DNA of 64,000 nucleotides, from assembly GCF_004023625.1 (NCBI RefSeq), contig NZ_RPDJ01000006.1, positions 1 through 64,000 on the forward strand, given 5' to 3'. The notes under the pieces were generated by a model that did not search any database, had not been told where the DNA came from, and was given only the letters and a program-made list of their open reading frames with translations. Numbering within the stretch: position 1 is the stretch's first letter; each line of letters opens with the position of its first letter. A program made the position numbers and the translations under genes. The stretch comes from Streptomyces cavernae. Its GTDB lineage: Bacteria; Actinomycetota; Actinomycetes; Streptomycetales; Streptomycetaceae. Positions 31,682-39,797 of the stretch are shown here, one piece after another.

Positions 31682-33795
31682 TTCCAGCGCGGCTTGTCCT
31701 CGCGGCGGCCGAAGGAGCCGGTGCCGCGGTGGTCGTCACGGCGGCCGTGCGGACGGTCGTGCCGCTCGCCGCCCTGGCGGTCGCGGTTGAACGGACGGTC
31801 GCTGCGGTGCCCACCGCGCTCGTCACGCCGCTCGAAGGGCCGTCCGCCGTCCCGGCGGTCCCGGCCGAACCCACCGCGCTCGTCACGGCGTTCGAAGGAC
31901 CGGCCCCCGCGGTCGTCACGCCGGAAGCCACCCCGGTTGTCGTCGCGCCGCTCGAAGGGCCGCCCGCCGTCCCGGCGGTCCCGGCCGAACCCACCGCGCT
32001 CGTCACGGCGTTCGAAGGACCGGCCCCCGCGGTCGTCACGCCGCTCGAACCCACGGCCGCCGTCCCGGCGGTCACGGTTGAACCCACCACGGTCACCGTC
32101 CCGCCGGTCATCACGACGGTCGTCGCGCCGGTCGTCACGCCGGAAGCCACCGCGCTCACCGTCCCGGTCGTCACGCCGGAAGCCACCGCGCTCACCGTCC
32201 CGGCGGTCGCGCTGGAAGCCACCGCGCTCACGGCGCTCGTACGAGCCCTCGGCGCGCTCCTCGCGGGTGTCCCGGAACACCTCGGCGGCGGTCCGCTGCT
32301 CGGGCAGCGACACGGCCTCGGCGGCGGGTGCGGTCCCGGGCTCGCCGGCTTCGGCGACGACCGGGGCCGTGGCTGCCTCCACCGCGGCGGCCGCCACGGC
32401 TGCCGCGGGGTCCTCGCCCCGCTCCCGGGCCGCCCGCGCGATCAGCCGGTCGGCCTCCTCGCGCAGTTCGGCCGCCCGGCGCTGCGCCCGCTCCAGCTGC
32501 TTGCTGAGGTGGGCGACGTCACGCTCGGCCTGCTGCGCCGCGTTGCCCGCCGACTCGGCCTGCACCTCGGTCATCGACCGGGCACCGGTGATCTCGGCCA
32601 CCTCGGGGTCGAACGCGGCACCGCCCTGGATGAGGTGGCGCGAGGCGTCCACGCCCGCGTCCTCCATCAGACGGAAGATCTGCCGACGCTGGTGCGGCAG
32701 CGAAAGCGACACCACCGTTCCCGTACGCCCGGCCCGCGCGGTGCGTCCGGCGCGGTGCAGGTAGTCCTTGTGGTCCCCGGCGGGGTCGACGTTCAGCACC
32801 AGGTCGATGCCGTCGACGTGGATACCGCGCGCGGCGACATCGGTCGCCACGAGGACGTTCACATACCCGTCCTTGAAGTCGGCGAGGGTACGGGTACGGG
32901 CCCCCTGGGTCATACCGCCGTGCAGCGCGTCGGCCTTCACGCCGGCGTCGCGCAGCTGCTCGGCGACCCGGTCGGCACCGAGCTGCGTCCGCACGAAGAT
33001 GATCGTGCGGCCCTTGCGGGAGGCGATGGCGGCGGTGACGGGCGCCTTGTCCTTCGGCTTAACGATCAGGATGTGGTGCGACATCGTGGTCACGGCGCCC
33101 TGCGCGGCATCGACCTCGTGGCTCACCGGCTCGTCCAGGTACCGCTCCACCAGGGTCGCGATCTCGTTCTCCATGGTCGCGGAGAAGAGCATGCGCTGAC
33201 CACCGGCCGGGACCTGGTCGAGCAGCTCGGTGACCTCGGGCAGGAAGCCCAGGTCGGACATCTGGTCGGCCTCGTCGAGAACGGCGATCTGCACGTTCTC
33301 GAGGGAGCAGGCGCCGCGGTTGATGACGTCCCGCAGTCGTCCTGGGGTGGCGACCAGCACATCGACACCCCGCTCGAGGGCGTAGATCTGGTTCCCCATG
33401 GAGGTGCCGCCGCAGACGACCTTCATCTTCAGGCCGAGGACGTCGCCGTAGGGCTGCAGCGCATCGGCGACCTGCATCGCGAGCTCACGCGTCGGCGTGA
33501 GGATGACACCGCGGGGCTTCTTCTTCTCGGTGTGGCCGCCGGCCAGGGTGGCGAGCAGCGGCAGACCGAACGAGAGGGTCTTGCCGGAACCGGTGCGGCC
33601 TCGGCCCAGGATGTCCTTGCCGACCAGGGCGTCCGGGATGGTGGCGGCCTGGATCGGGAACGGGACGGTCACACCGTTCTGCGCGAGTTTGCGGACGACG
33701 CCCTCGGGCAGTCCTAGCTCGGCGAACGTGACCTCGGGAGCAGAGCTCTCCCCGTCCTCGGGCAGAACGACGTGCTCGACACTGGCAACAGACAT
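31669..33795 (-). CDS. DEAD-box ATP-dependent RNA helicase with RGG-like tail
   Basis: A 708-residue RNA helicase that unwinds structured RNA, probably in ribosome assembly or RNA decay and in the cold. Motifs in order: Q-motif FPIQAATIP, Walker A GRGRTGSGKT (about residue 66), PTRELAMQ, TPGR, DEAD in VLDEADQ, SAT in LFSATMEN, then VATDVAARGIHVDGIDLV and HRAGRTARAGR in the second RecA domain. A coiled segment follows (about 400-450), then an Arg/Asp/Gly tail (about 500-708) of repeated GGFRRDDR and ERRDERGGFGRDRRD units that should bind RNA. Part of the tail is duplicated at DNA level (31855-31922 and 31975-32042 are nearly identical, 120 bases apart). Start ATG 33795. Corresponds to SCO4096. 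Confidence 0.93.
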   Translation of the reverse strand: MSVASVEHVVLPEDGESSAPEVTFAELGLPEGVVRKLAQNGVTVPFPIQAATIPDALVGKDILGRGRTGSGKTLSFGLPLLATLAGGHTEKKKPRGVILTPTRELAMQVADALQPYGDVLGLKMKVVCGGTSMGNQIYALERGVDVLVATPGRLRDVINRGACSLENVQIAVLDEADQMSDLGFLPEVTELLDQVPAGGQRMLFSATMENEIATLVERYLDEPVSHEVDAAQGAVTTMSHHILIVKPKDKAPVTAAIASRKGRTIIFVRTQLGADRVAEQLRDAGVKADALHGGMTQGARTRTLADFKDGYVNVLVATDVAARGIHVDGIDLVLNVDPAGDHKDYLHRAGRTARAGRTGTVVSLSLPHQRRQIFRLMEDAGVDASRHLIQGGAAFDPEVAEITGARSMTEVQAESAGNAAQQAERDVAHLSKQLERAQRRAAELREEADRLIARAARERGEDPAAAVAAAAVEAATAPVVAEAGEPGTAPAAEAVSLPEQRTAAEVFRDTREERAEGSYERRERGGFQRDRRDGERGGFRRDDRDGERGGFRRDDRRDDRRDDRRDGDRGGFNRDRRDGGRGFERRDDRGGRSFERRDERGGFGRDRRDGGRPFERRDDNRGGFRRDDRGGRSFERRDERGGFGRDRRDGGRPFERRDERGGHRSDRPFNRDRQGGERHDRPHGRRDDHRGTGSFGRREDKPRWKRNG

Positions 33796-34187
33796 GCGAA
33801 ATACGAACCTTCCGGAGTTCTGCGGCACGCGCCCAGACTCCGTGAAAGTCGCAATCAACCGCCTCTATGCGGTCCGGCCACGGCAGGGAGTACGCGCCAA
33901 CGCGGCGCGTCTTCAAGGCGCCGGGCAAATGGGATCAAACGATCTACCACCATACGCACCCCCCACCCCACATGGCAAACCGAGCGCCCTCCAGGGCGTG
34001 TTACCTCCGCCACGCCCCTCGAAGACAGCGTTTCCCGCCCGCTTCCCCGCACCTCCGGCACCCCGGCCAACGGACGTTCACGAGCACGCTCAACACAGCC
34101 GCAGCCACAGCCCCAGCCACAGCCACAGCCACAGCCACAAGAGCCACCCCCGCCCGCCACCGGCGGACGCAACCACAGCCGCCACCG
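33796..34187. other. Intergenic region with hexanucleotide microsatellite
   Basis: A 392-base gap upstream of the helicase, without a gene. About 34094-34140 is a run of CCACAG/CCGCAG hexamers (seven to eight units). The helicase promoter must lie between 33796 and about 33960; no strong -35/-10 was found. Confidence 0.55.
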
Positions 34188-34781
34188 CTACACAGGAACG
34201 CCCGCCTCCGGCGAAGGCCTCGCTTCCTCGCGCTCCACCATCCGCGACACCGGCTCATGCGCCGAGGCTGACGGCTCCGCGGTGGTGGGCTCCGGCGGCG
34301 ACGGGGTCTCCGGCTCCTGCGTGGGCGTGGGCGCGGCCGGCTCGGAAGGCACCGGCTCGCCACCGGTGGCACCGGGTTGCGGGGGACCCCCGCTCCCGGC
34401 CTCACCTGAGCCACCGCCGTTCCCACGGCCGCCGCCCCGACCAGCCCCGTGCCCGCCCTGCCCACCGGACGCCTCGGCAGGCCGTTTGGCCCGTTTTCCA
34501 CGCCCGGGCGCGGCCCCGGAAGGCTTCGCCCCGCGGGCGCCGTGCTTCCCCCGCTTCTTCGCCCCGTGTTTCCCGGCGTGCCGCCCGCCCTCGGCCCTGG
34601 CATCACCGTCCTCCAGAACGGATCCTCCGTCCGGAGCCTCCCCGGCACGCTGTCCAGCGGCGGAACTGGACGGCCGGGCGGAGCCGCTCTCGCCGTCACC
34701 GCCCACGCTCACGCAGCCGGCGGCGGTCGTCACGGCGAGCACCACGGCGGCCAGACGGACGGGTACGTACACGGCACGCAC
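34188..34781 (-). CDS. Small lipoprotein with basic low-complexity body
   Basis: A 197-residue secreted lipoprotein. The N-terminus (VRAVYVPVRLAAVVLAVTTA) is a signal peptide ending in lipobox AVTTAAGC, with Cys23 as lipidation site. The mature part is entirely low-complexity: a Gly/Lys/His/Arg-rich centre (GKHGAKKRGKHGARGAK) and a Pro/Thr/Glu-rich end, without a recognisable domain. Start GTG 34781 lies 9 bases after GGAGG. Such proteins usually coat the outer face of the membrane; function unknown. Equivalent to SCO4095 by position. Confidence 0.75.
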   Translation of the reverse strand: MRAVYVPVRLAAVVLAVTTAAGCVSVGGDGESGSARPSSSAAGQRAGEAPDGGSVLEDGDARAEGGRHAGKHGAKKRGKHGARGAKPSGAAPGRGKRAKRPAEASGGQGGHGAGRGGGRGNGGGSGEAGSGGPPQPGATGGEPVPSEPAAPTPTQEPETPSPPEPTTAEPSASAHEPVSRMVEREEARPSPEAGVPV

Positions 34782-35212
34782 GGGCGGCCACCTCCGGTCG
34801 GGGTCTCCCCTTCTCGAACGAAGCCGAGAACTCCGGGGAAGGTTGCGGGAGTCCCCCTGCCCAACTCCCGTCCCCCACAGGAGGACACGCCCCGGCGCAA
34901 ACCTGACGCGAGCCCGCGGTAACCGACCCGACGCGACACGAGCCCGCGGAGACCAACCGGCCGCCCCTAGCCCACGGGACCAACCGGACCCGAGCCCCGC
35001 CGGGGGACCCGACCCGGAGCCGACAGCAGCCGACCGGGACCAACCCGACCCCAGCCCGAAGCGAACCCGTGGAACCGACCGGAACCGAACCCGACACCAG
35101 CCCCGCCGGGACCGACCCGAACCGAGCCCGACGTGCGCCCGTGGAACGACCGGACCCGAGCCCGCAGCGAACCCGCGGGACCGACCTGACCCGAGCCCCG
35201 CCGGGGGGACCC
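34782..35212. repeat. Degenerate GC-rich repeat field
   Basis: A 431-base gap. From about 34915 to 35212 it consists of imperfect units built on GGACCGACC, ACCCGAGCCC and CGCGGGACC, several tens of bases long and 60-80% alike by eye. Open frames over it are only repetitive Gly/Ser/Arg strings, so it is not taken as coding. It lies directly after the stop of the metalloprotease gene. Confidence 0.65.
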
Positions 35213-35563
35213 TCACCCGTAGCCCAGCGCGTGCAACCGCTCGTCGTCGATGCCGAAGTGGTGGGCGATCTCGTGCACGACGGTCACCTCCGTCTCCGCC
35301 ACCACGTCCTCCCGCGTCTCGCACATCCGCAGGGTCGGCCCCCGGTAGATGGTGATCCGGTCCGGCAGCACCCCGGCGTACCACTCCCCGCGGTCGGTCA
35401 GCGGAGTCCCCTCGTACAACCCGAGCAGCTCGGGATCGTCCGCGGGCGGCTCGTCCTCGACGAACACCGCCACGTTGTCCATCAACCGCGTCAGCTCCGG
35501 CGGGATCCGGTCCAGCGCCTCGGCAACCAGTTCCTCGAACTCCTCGCGCGTCATCTCCAGCAC
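35213..35563 (-). CDS. Minimal metalloprotease (zincin-like) domain protein
   Basis: A 116-residue protein of the 'predicted Zn-dependent protease with MMP-like domain' type. The zinc motif is HEIAHHFGID near the C-terminus (HExxHxxGxxD), preceded by a family-typical ITIYRGP strand and TREEFEELVAEALD at the N-terminus. No signal peptide, so probably cytoplasmic. GTG 35563 is the likely start; ATG 35551 is too close to the only GGAG. Substrate unknown. Confidence 0.85.
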   Translation of the reverse strand: MLEMTREEFEELVAEALDRIPPELTRLMDNVAVFVEDEPPADDPELLGLYEGTPLTDRGEWYAGVLPDRITIYRGPTLRMCETREDVVAETEVTVVHEIAHHFGIDDERLHALGYG

Positions 35564-35648
35564 AGGGTCATTGTCGGGTACGACACACGTGTACGAGAGA
35601 CGTGAACCGCCTCGCATACCGGCGCCCGGGCTTGGGCATACGGGACCA

Positions 35649-37370
35649 ATGGCCCGCCTCCCCGCAGCCGCACTGAACCGCCTACGAAAGGCCCTCGGCG
35701 CACCGGCCCGCCAGTACCGAGCACGCGGCGCACAGCAGAACCACCACCACCTGCACCGACAACGGCGACCCAAGAACCCACAGCATCAGAAGCCCGCCCC
35801 GCGCCAGAAGCCCCGTGGGCACCCCGGTTACAGCAGCCCGACGCTCGAACTCGTCCCGCAGCCCCACCCCTGGACCCGTGCCGTGGGCCTGGTCGCGGTC
35901 GTCCTGCTGGGAGCCTGGCTCGGTCTGCTCATCGTGGGCAACGTGCGCACCCCGGTCGGGCCCATGAACACCACGATGACCCTCCGCCCATCGGCCACCG
36001 GTGGCACGAAGATCAACGTCTCCCCGCTCGGCGCGCTCGAACTGGACAGTCACACCGCCCCGCTCCGCCTGGACGTCAGCGTCGACCAGCTGGACCCGGT
36101 CCGCTCCCAGGCCCTGGTCGACCACCCGGAGCGCATCTCCGGTCTGCAGGACGAGATAACCGACGACGTCGAGCACGGCACCCTCGACCTGGCCGTGCGG
36201 TCCTGCGTGGCGGTCGTCTCCGGCGCCACCGCGCTGGGCCTCGCGGTGTACCGGCGTCCGCGACGCGCACTCGCCGCCGGCGGTCTGGCCCTCACCCTGC
36301 TCGTGGCCTCCGGCGCCACCGCCTTCGCCACCTGGAACCCCAAGTCGGTCCTGGAGCCGAAGTTCTCCGGCCTGCTCTCCTCGGCCCCCTCACTGGTCGG
36401 CAACGCCCGCAGCATCGTCACCGAATTCGACGTCTACCAGAAGGAGTTGGCACGCCTGGTCACCAATGTGACCAAGCTGTACGACGTCACCTCCACGCTG
36501 CCCGCGTACCAGCCGGACCCGTCCACCATCCGAGTGCTGCACGTGTCCGACATCCACCTCAACCCGGCGAGCTGGAAGATCATCGCCTCGCTGGTCAAGC
36601 AGTACAAGATCAATGTGATCGTGGACTCCGGCGACACCATGGACCACGGCAGCGCCGCCGAGAACGGCTTCCTCGACCCGATCCCCGACCTCGGGGCGCC
36701 CTACGTCTGGGTCCGGGGCAACCATGACTCCCTCACCACCCAGCGCTACCTGCAAGGCATGAAGAACGTGCACGTCCTGGACGACGGACGGGCCGTCACG
36801 GTCGCGGGTGTCCGCTTCGCCGGCATCGGCGATCCCCAGTACACCCCGGACCGCTCCGTGAAGGCGGCCGGCGACCCGGCGGAACGCATCACGGGCGCCC
36901 GCCTGGCCTCCGCGCTGCGGGGCCAGAAGGCGGCGGGCACCCCGGTCGACGTGGCCGTCGCGCACAACCCGGTGGCGGCGCGCGAGACGGACGGCGACGT
37001 ACCGCTGGCCCTGGCGGGACACGTCCACCACTCCGAGATGGAGATCATGAAGTACGGCACCCGGCTGCGTATCGAGGGCTCGACGGGGGGCAGCGGGCTG
37101 CGCGCGGTGGAGGGCAAGAACCCGGACCCGATCGAGACGTCGGTGCTGTACCTGGACCGCGACACGCGCCGGCTGCAGGCCTGGGACGAGATCAAACTGG
37201 GCGGACTGGGCCTGACGACGGCGGAGGTGAGCCGTCACCTCCAGGAGGACAACCAGCCCGGCGCACCCTCGAACCCGCCCCAGAGCCCCGGCAGCACGAC
37301 ACAGAGCCCCGGCACGACACAGAGCCCGGGAACGCGGTCACCGTCCTCGCCGACGACCCCGCCGCCGTGA
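35649..37370 (+). CDS. Membrane metallophosphoesterase
   Basis: A 573-residue protein. A basic, His/Gln-rich N-terminus (about 1-60) precedes a hydrophobic segment (about 80-100) and a second one (about 205-225), so the catalytic domain is anchored. The calcineurin-like domain (about 290-520) has all metal motifs: VSDIHLN, DSGDTMDHG, RGNHDS, AHNPV and GHVHHSE. The tail (about 535-573) is Pro/Ser/Thr-rich with QSPGTTQSPG repeats. The phosphoester target is unknown. ATG 35649 is the only plausible start before the TM segment. It is divergent from the small metalloprotease gene. Confidence 0.9.
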   Translation: MARLPAAALNRLRKALGAPARQYRARGAQQNHHHLHRQRRPKNPQHQKPAPRQKPRGHPGYSSPTLELVPQPHPWTRAVGLVAVVLLGAWLGLLIVGNVRTPVGPMNTTMTLRPSATGGTKINVSPLGALELDSHTAPLRLDVSVDQLDPVRSQALVDHPERISGLQDEITDDVEHGTLDLAVRSCVAVVSGATALGLAVYRRPRRALAAGGLALTLLVASGATAFATWNPKSVLEPKFSGLLSSAPSLVGNARSIVTEFDVYQKELARLVTNVTKLYDVTSTLPAYQPDPSTIRVLHVSDIHLNPASWKIIASLVKQYKINVIVDSGDTMDHGSAAENGFLDPIPDLGAPYVWVRGNHDSLTTQRYLQGMKNVHVLDDGRAVTVAGVRFAGIGDPQYTPDRSVKAAGDPAERITGARLASALRGQKAAGTPVDVAVAHNPVAARETDGDVPLALAGHVHHSEMEIMKYGTRLRIEGSTGGSGLRAVEGKNPDPIETSVLYLDRDTRRLQAWDEIKLGGLGLTTAEVSRHLQEDNQPGAPSNPPQSPGSTTQSPGTTQSPGTRSPSSPTTPPP

Positions 37371-37399
37371 ATCCGGCGCCCCCTCCCCGTGAAACCGTT

Positions 37400-37429
37400 T
37401 TGGCGATACCTCCTGCCATCACATATGCT
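37400..37429 (+). promoter_or_regulatory. Promoter of tRNA-Glu
   Basis: TTGGCG (37400-37405), 18-base spacer, TATGCT (37424-37429), 45 bases before the tRNA. Confidence 0.6.
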
Positions 37430-37473
37430 TCTCACGTCCCCGACGCGCCGAAAGGCGCCCAGGTGGGCCGATA

Positions 37474-37549
37474 GCCCTCATCGTCTAGCGGCCTAGGACG
37501 CCGCCCTTTCAAGGCGGTAGCACGGGTTCGAATCCCGTTGGGGGCACCA
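37474..37549 (+). tRNA. tRNA-Glu (UUC), CCA encoded
   Basis: A full cloverleaf from GCCCTCA to TGGGGGC with discriminator A (37546) and encoded CCA at 37547-37549. Anticodon loop CTTTCAA gives UUC. Unlike the other tRNAs here, the 3' CCA is in the DNA. Confidence 0.95.
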
Positions 37550-37564
37550 GAAGGTCGTTTGCGC

Positions 37565-37596
37565 AACGCAGGTCAAACTCTGTTGACCTGCGTTTT
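37565..37596 (+). terminator. Terminator of tRNA-Glu
   Basis: A 12-bp stem AACGCAGGTCAA / TTGACCTGCGTT with a 6-base loop, followed by TT: an intrinsic terminator for the tRNA transcript. Confidence 0.8.
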
Positions 37597-37599
37597 CTG

Positions 37600-38268
37600 C
37601 TTGTCCGCACGACAGTGCCGACGGCGAACTCCCCTTGTCCTCGCCCCGGACCTGCCCGGCCTCGGCGACGGCGACGACCCCGAGCGCCACAGCCTCGCCG
37701 ACGTCGGCGACTACATCGTGGACCTCGTCGAACGCCACGACCTGCGCGACGTCACCCTGGTCGGGCACAGCTGGGGCAGCTACCCGCTCACGGCCGCGGC
37801 CCCCCGCCTCGCGCCCCGGCTGCGCAAACTCATCTACTGGGGCGCGTTCGTCCCCGCCGAGGACGCCTGCCTCCTGGACGCGGTCCCACCCCACTACGCG
37901 GAGATGTTCACCCAGGTCGCGGCGGCCTCCGGGAACAACAGCGTCGTCTTCCCCCAGGAGGTGTTCACCGCCGCCTTCATGCAGGACGCCGACGACAGCA
38001 CCCAGCGCCTGATCCACAGCCTCCTCGTACCCCAGCCCATGCGCTACTTCACCGAGACGGTCACCCCGGTCGACCCCGCCGCCCTCGGCGTCCCCGCCTC
38101 CTATGTGATCAGCGCCGAGGACCTGTCCCTCCCGCCCGGCGACTACGGCTGGACTCCCCGCTTCCCCGCGCGCCTCGGCCCCGACACCCGGTCATAGAGA
38201 CCCCCGGCAGCCACGAGTCCCAGTTCACCCGCCCCGCCGAGCTCGCCACCGCGTTCCTCAAGGCCTGA
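37600..38268 (+). pseudogene. Truncated and frameshifted alpha/beta-hydrolase
   Basis: The frame starting around 37630 encodes LVLAPDLPGLGDGDD and the nucleophile elbow LVGHSWGSYP, both typical of EstC/salicylate-esterase-like alpha/beta hydrolases. The first 40 or so residues, including the initial strand and oxyanion HG, are missing: the sequence begins right after tRNA-Glu and its terminator. Near 38190 the frame ends early (GPDTRS), while the adjacent frame continues with TPGSHESQFTRPAELATAF, the expected C-terminus carrying the catalytic His; one extra C in the ACACCC run would join them. So the gene is broken at both ends; the second lesion may be a sequencing error. Confidence 0.75.
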
Positions 38269-38448
38269 CGGGACACCCGCCCGGCCACCGCCATCCGGTC
38301 TGCGAGGCCCCCGGGCCCGCAGGTCACATGGCGCGGACCAGCCCCCACGGTCTGCTACGCTGATCCAGCGACATCACCCCACGGGAACCCCCGGAAACCA
38401 GATTGGTGACCCAGACCCCCATATGGGAGACTGTCCGCACAACAGCTT

Positions 38449-38523
38449 GGTCCTGTGGAGCAGTTTGGAGTGCTCGCCACCCTGTCAAGGTGGAGGCCGC
38501 GGGTTCAAATCCCGTCAGGACCG
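38449..38523 (+). tRNA. tRNA-Asp (GUC), copy 1
   Basis: A 75-nt cloverleaf from GGTCCTG to CAGGACC plus G73. Anticodon loop CTGTCAA gives GUC. It is identical over its full length to the copy at 43910-43984. CCA not encoded. Confidence 0.95.
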
Positions 38524-38546
38524 CTGGGATTCATCACGGATCCCGT

Positions 38547-38620
38547 GGCTGGGTAGCTCAGCTGGAACGAGCGTCCGCCTGAAAAGCGGAAGGTCGCCGG
38601 TTCGACCCCGGCCCCAGCCA
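38547..38620 (+). tRNA. tRNA-Phe (GAA)
   Basis: A 74-nt cloverleaf from GGCTGGG to CCCAGCC plus A73. Anticodon loop CTGAAAA gives GAA. It follows tRNA-Asp by 23 bases, so the two are co-transcribed. Confidence 0.95.
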
Positions 38621-38638
38621 CAATGGCCCTATCGGGGC

Positions 38639-38676
38639 AAACGTCCCCTCCGATGTACGCGGAGGGGACGTTTTTT
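38639..38676 (+). terminator. Terminator of the tRNA-Asp/Phe unit
   Basis: 12-bp stem ACGTCCCCTCCG / CGGAGGGGACGT with a 7-base loop, then a run of six T. One of the few canonical terminators with a U-run in this window. Confidence 0.9.
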
Positions 38677-38877
38677 GTGTCGGCTGGCAGCGCCCGTTGC
38701 GCCGCCGCCGTGGGCCACACCGGTCATTGCCTCCGGCCGTTCGGTGGACTCACCGCGCACTCGCGCCACTGTTCCGCCCCGCTGGGGCATCGGTGATCGC
38801 GTGGAACCGACCGTCATGAGCGGCCGGGCTTTGGCGCAGCCGTACGGAAGACCGTACGGAAGAAAGAAGAGGCCTTC

Positions 38878-39636
38878 ATGAGCGCTCACGCGTTGCGACG
38901 GGTGCGTTCCGTGAGAACACACCGAGCCGTCCTCGCACTGATGTCCGCGCTGCTTCTGCTGTTGATCCCGACCCCCGCATCGGCGTCCGGCGCAGCCCCC
39001 GTACCGACGCCCGACCCCGTATGGGCCGCGGGTGGTCATGGCTCCGCCCGCGTCGTTCCGCCCTGGTCGAGGTACGCGGGCAGGACGTACGGTCAGTGGG
39101 GAGCCGAGTGGTGGCGCTGGGCTCTGGAGATCCCCGGATCCGTGAATCCGCTCACCGACCCGACGGGAGCCAGGTGCGGAATCGATCAGTCGGGTCCGGT
39201 CTGGTTCCTGGCAGGAACCTTCGGCGCGGGCAGCGCCAGCCGGACGTGCACCCTCCCCGCGGGCAAGGCGCTGTTCTCCCCGATCATCAACGGCTTCTAC
39301 GCCGAGCGGCCCGGCGTCCTCACGTACAAGCAGCTGCGGCAGGAACTCCGCGAGAGCATCGACCTGGACAACGCCACGTACGAGGCCACCCTGGACGGCC
39401 GGCGTCTCAGGCTCAGCAAGGCGTTCCGCGCCGCGTCGCCGCCACCGCCGTTCCGCTTCACGCTGCCCGAGGACAACATCTTCGAGGCCCCGGAAGCAGC
39501 CGGCCCCTACGAGGGGGTCAGTGACGGTTACTGGGTGCTGCTCAAGCCCCTCCGCCGGGGCACTCACGTACTGACCTTCCACGGCACCGCACCCGGCGTG
39601 GACGTGAGCGTCCGCTACCGGCTCATCGTCAAATGA
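38878..39636 (+). CDS. Secreted protein of unknown function
   Basis: A 252-residue exported protein with a clear signal peptide: basic N-terminus (RRVRSVRTHR), hydrophobic core (VLALMSALLLLLIP) and AXA cleavage region PASASG (about residue 36). The mature protein has two Cys (in ARCGIDQ and SRTCTL), Trp-rich QWGAEWWRWAL and a C-terminal beta-rich part with GVDVSVRYRL. I do not recognise a known domain, so no function is proposed. ATG 38878 follows GAAGAGG. Two direct copies of CCGTACGGAAGA at 38841-38864 lie just before it. It sits alone between the tRNA-Asp/Phe unit and hrpA and could be a later insertion, since it lies inside the pair of tRNA-Asp copies. Confidence 0.8.
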   Translation: MSAHALRRVRSVRTHRAVLALMSALLLLLIPTPASASGAAPVPTPDPVWAAGGHGSARVVPPWSRYAGRTYGQWGAEWWRWALEIPGSVNPLTDPTGARCGIDQSGPVWFLAGTFGAGSASRTCTLPAGKALFSPIINGFYAERPGVLTYKQLRQELRESIDLDNATYEATLDGRRLRLSKAFRAASPPPPFRFTLPEDNIFEAPEAAGPYEGVSDGYWVLLKPLRRGTHVLTFHGTAPGVDVSVRYRLIVK

Positions 39637-39687
39637 CGGCCGACGAAGCACAGCCTGAAGGAGACTCAGACCTCAGGTGACCGGCCC

Positions 39688-39714
39688 GGCCCCGTCCCCT
39701 CAGGACGGGGCCTT
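39688..39714 (+). terminator. Terminator of the secreted-protein gene
   Basis: GGCCCCGTCC, loop, GGACGGGGCC: 10-bp stem 52 bases after the stop codon. Confidence 0.6.
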
Positions 39715-39797
39715 CGCCATGGCGAAACCCGCACCCACCAGGAGCCGGGCAAAAGCATTCGCCCCTACTTTCCCCGAGGTGAGATCCTGGACCGCGT

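Noticed and set aside
31414..33717. 767-codon open frame antisense to the DEAD-box helicase
   Set aside because: Opposite strand is a clear helicase with all motifs; the antisense frame has repetitive Val/Ala/Pro strings only.
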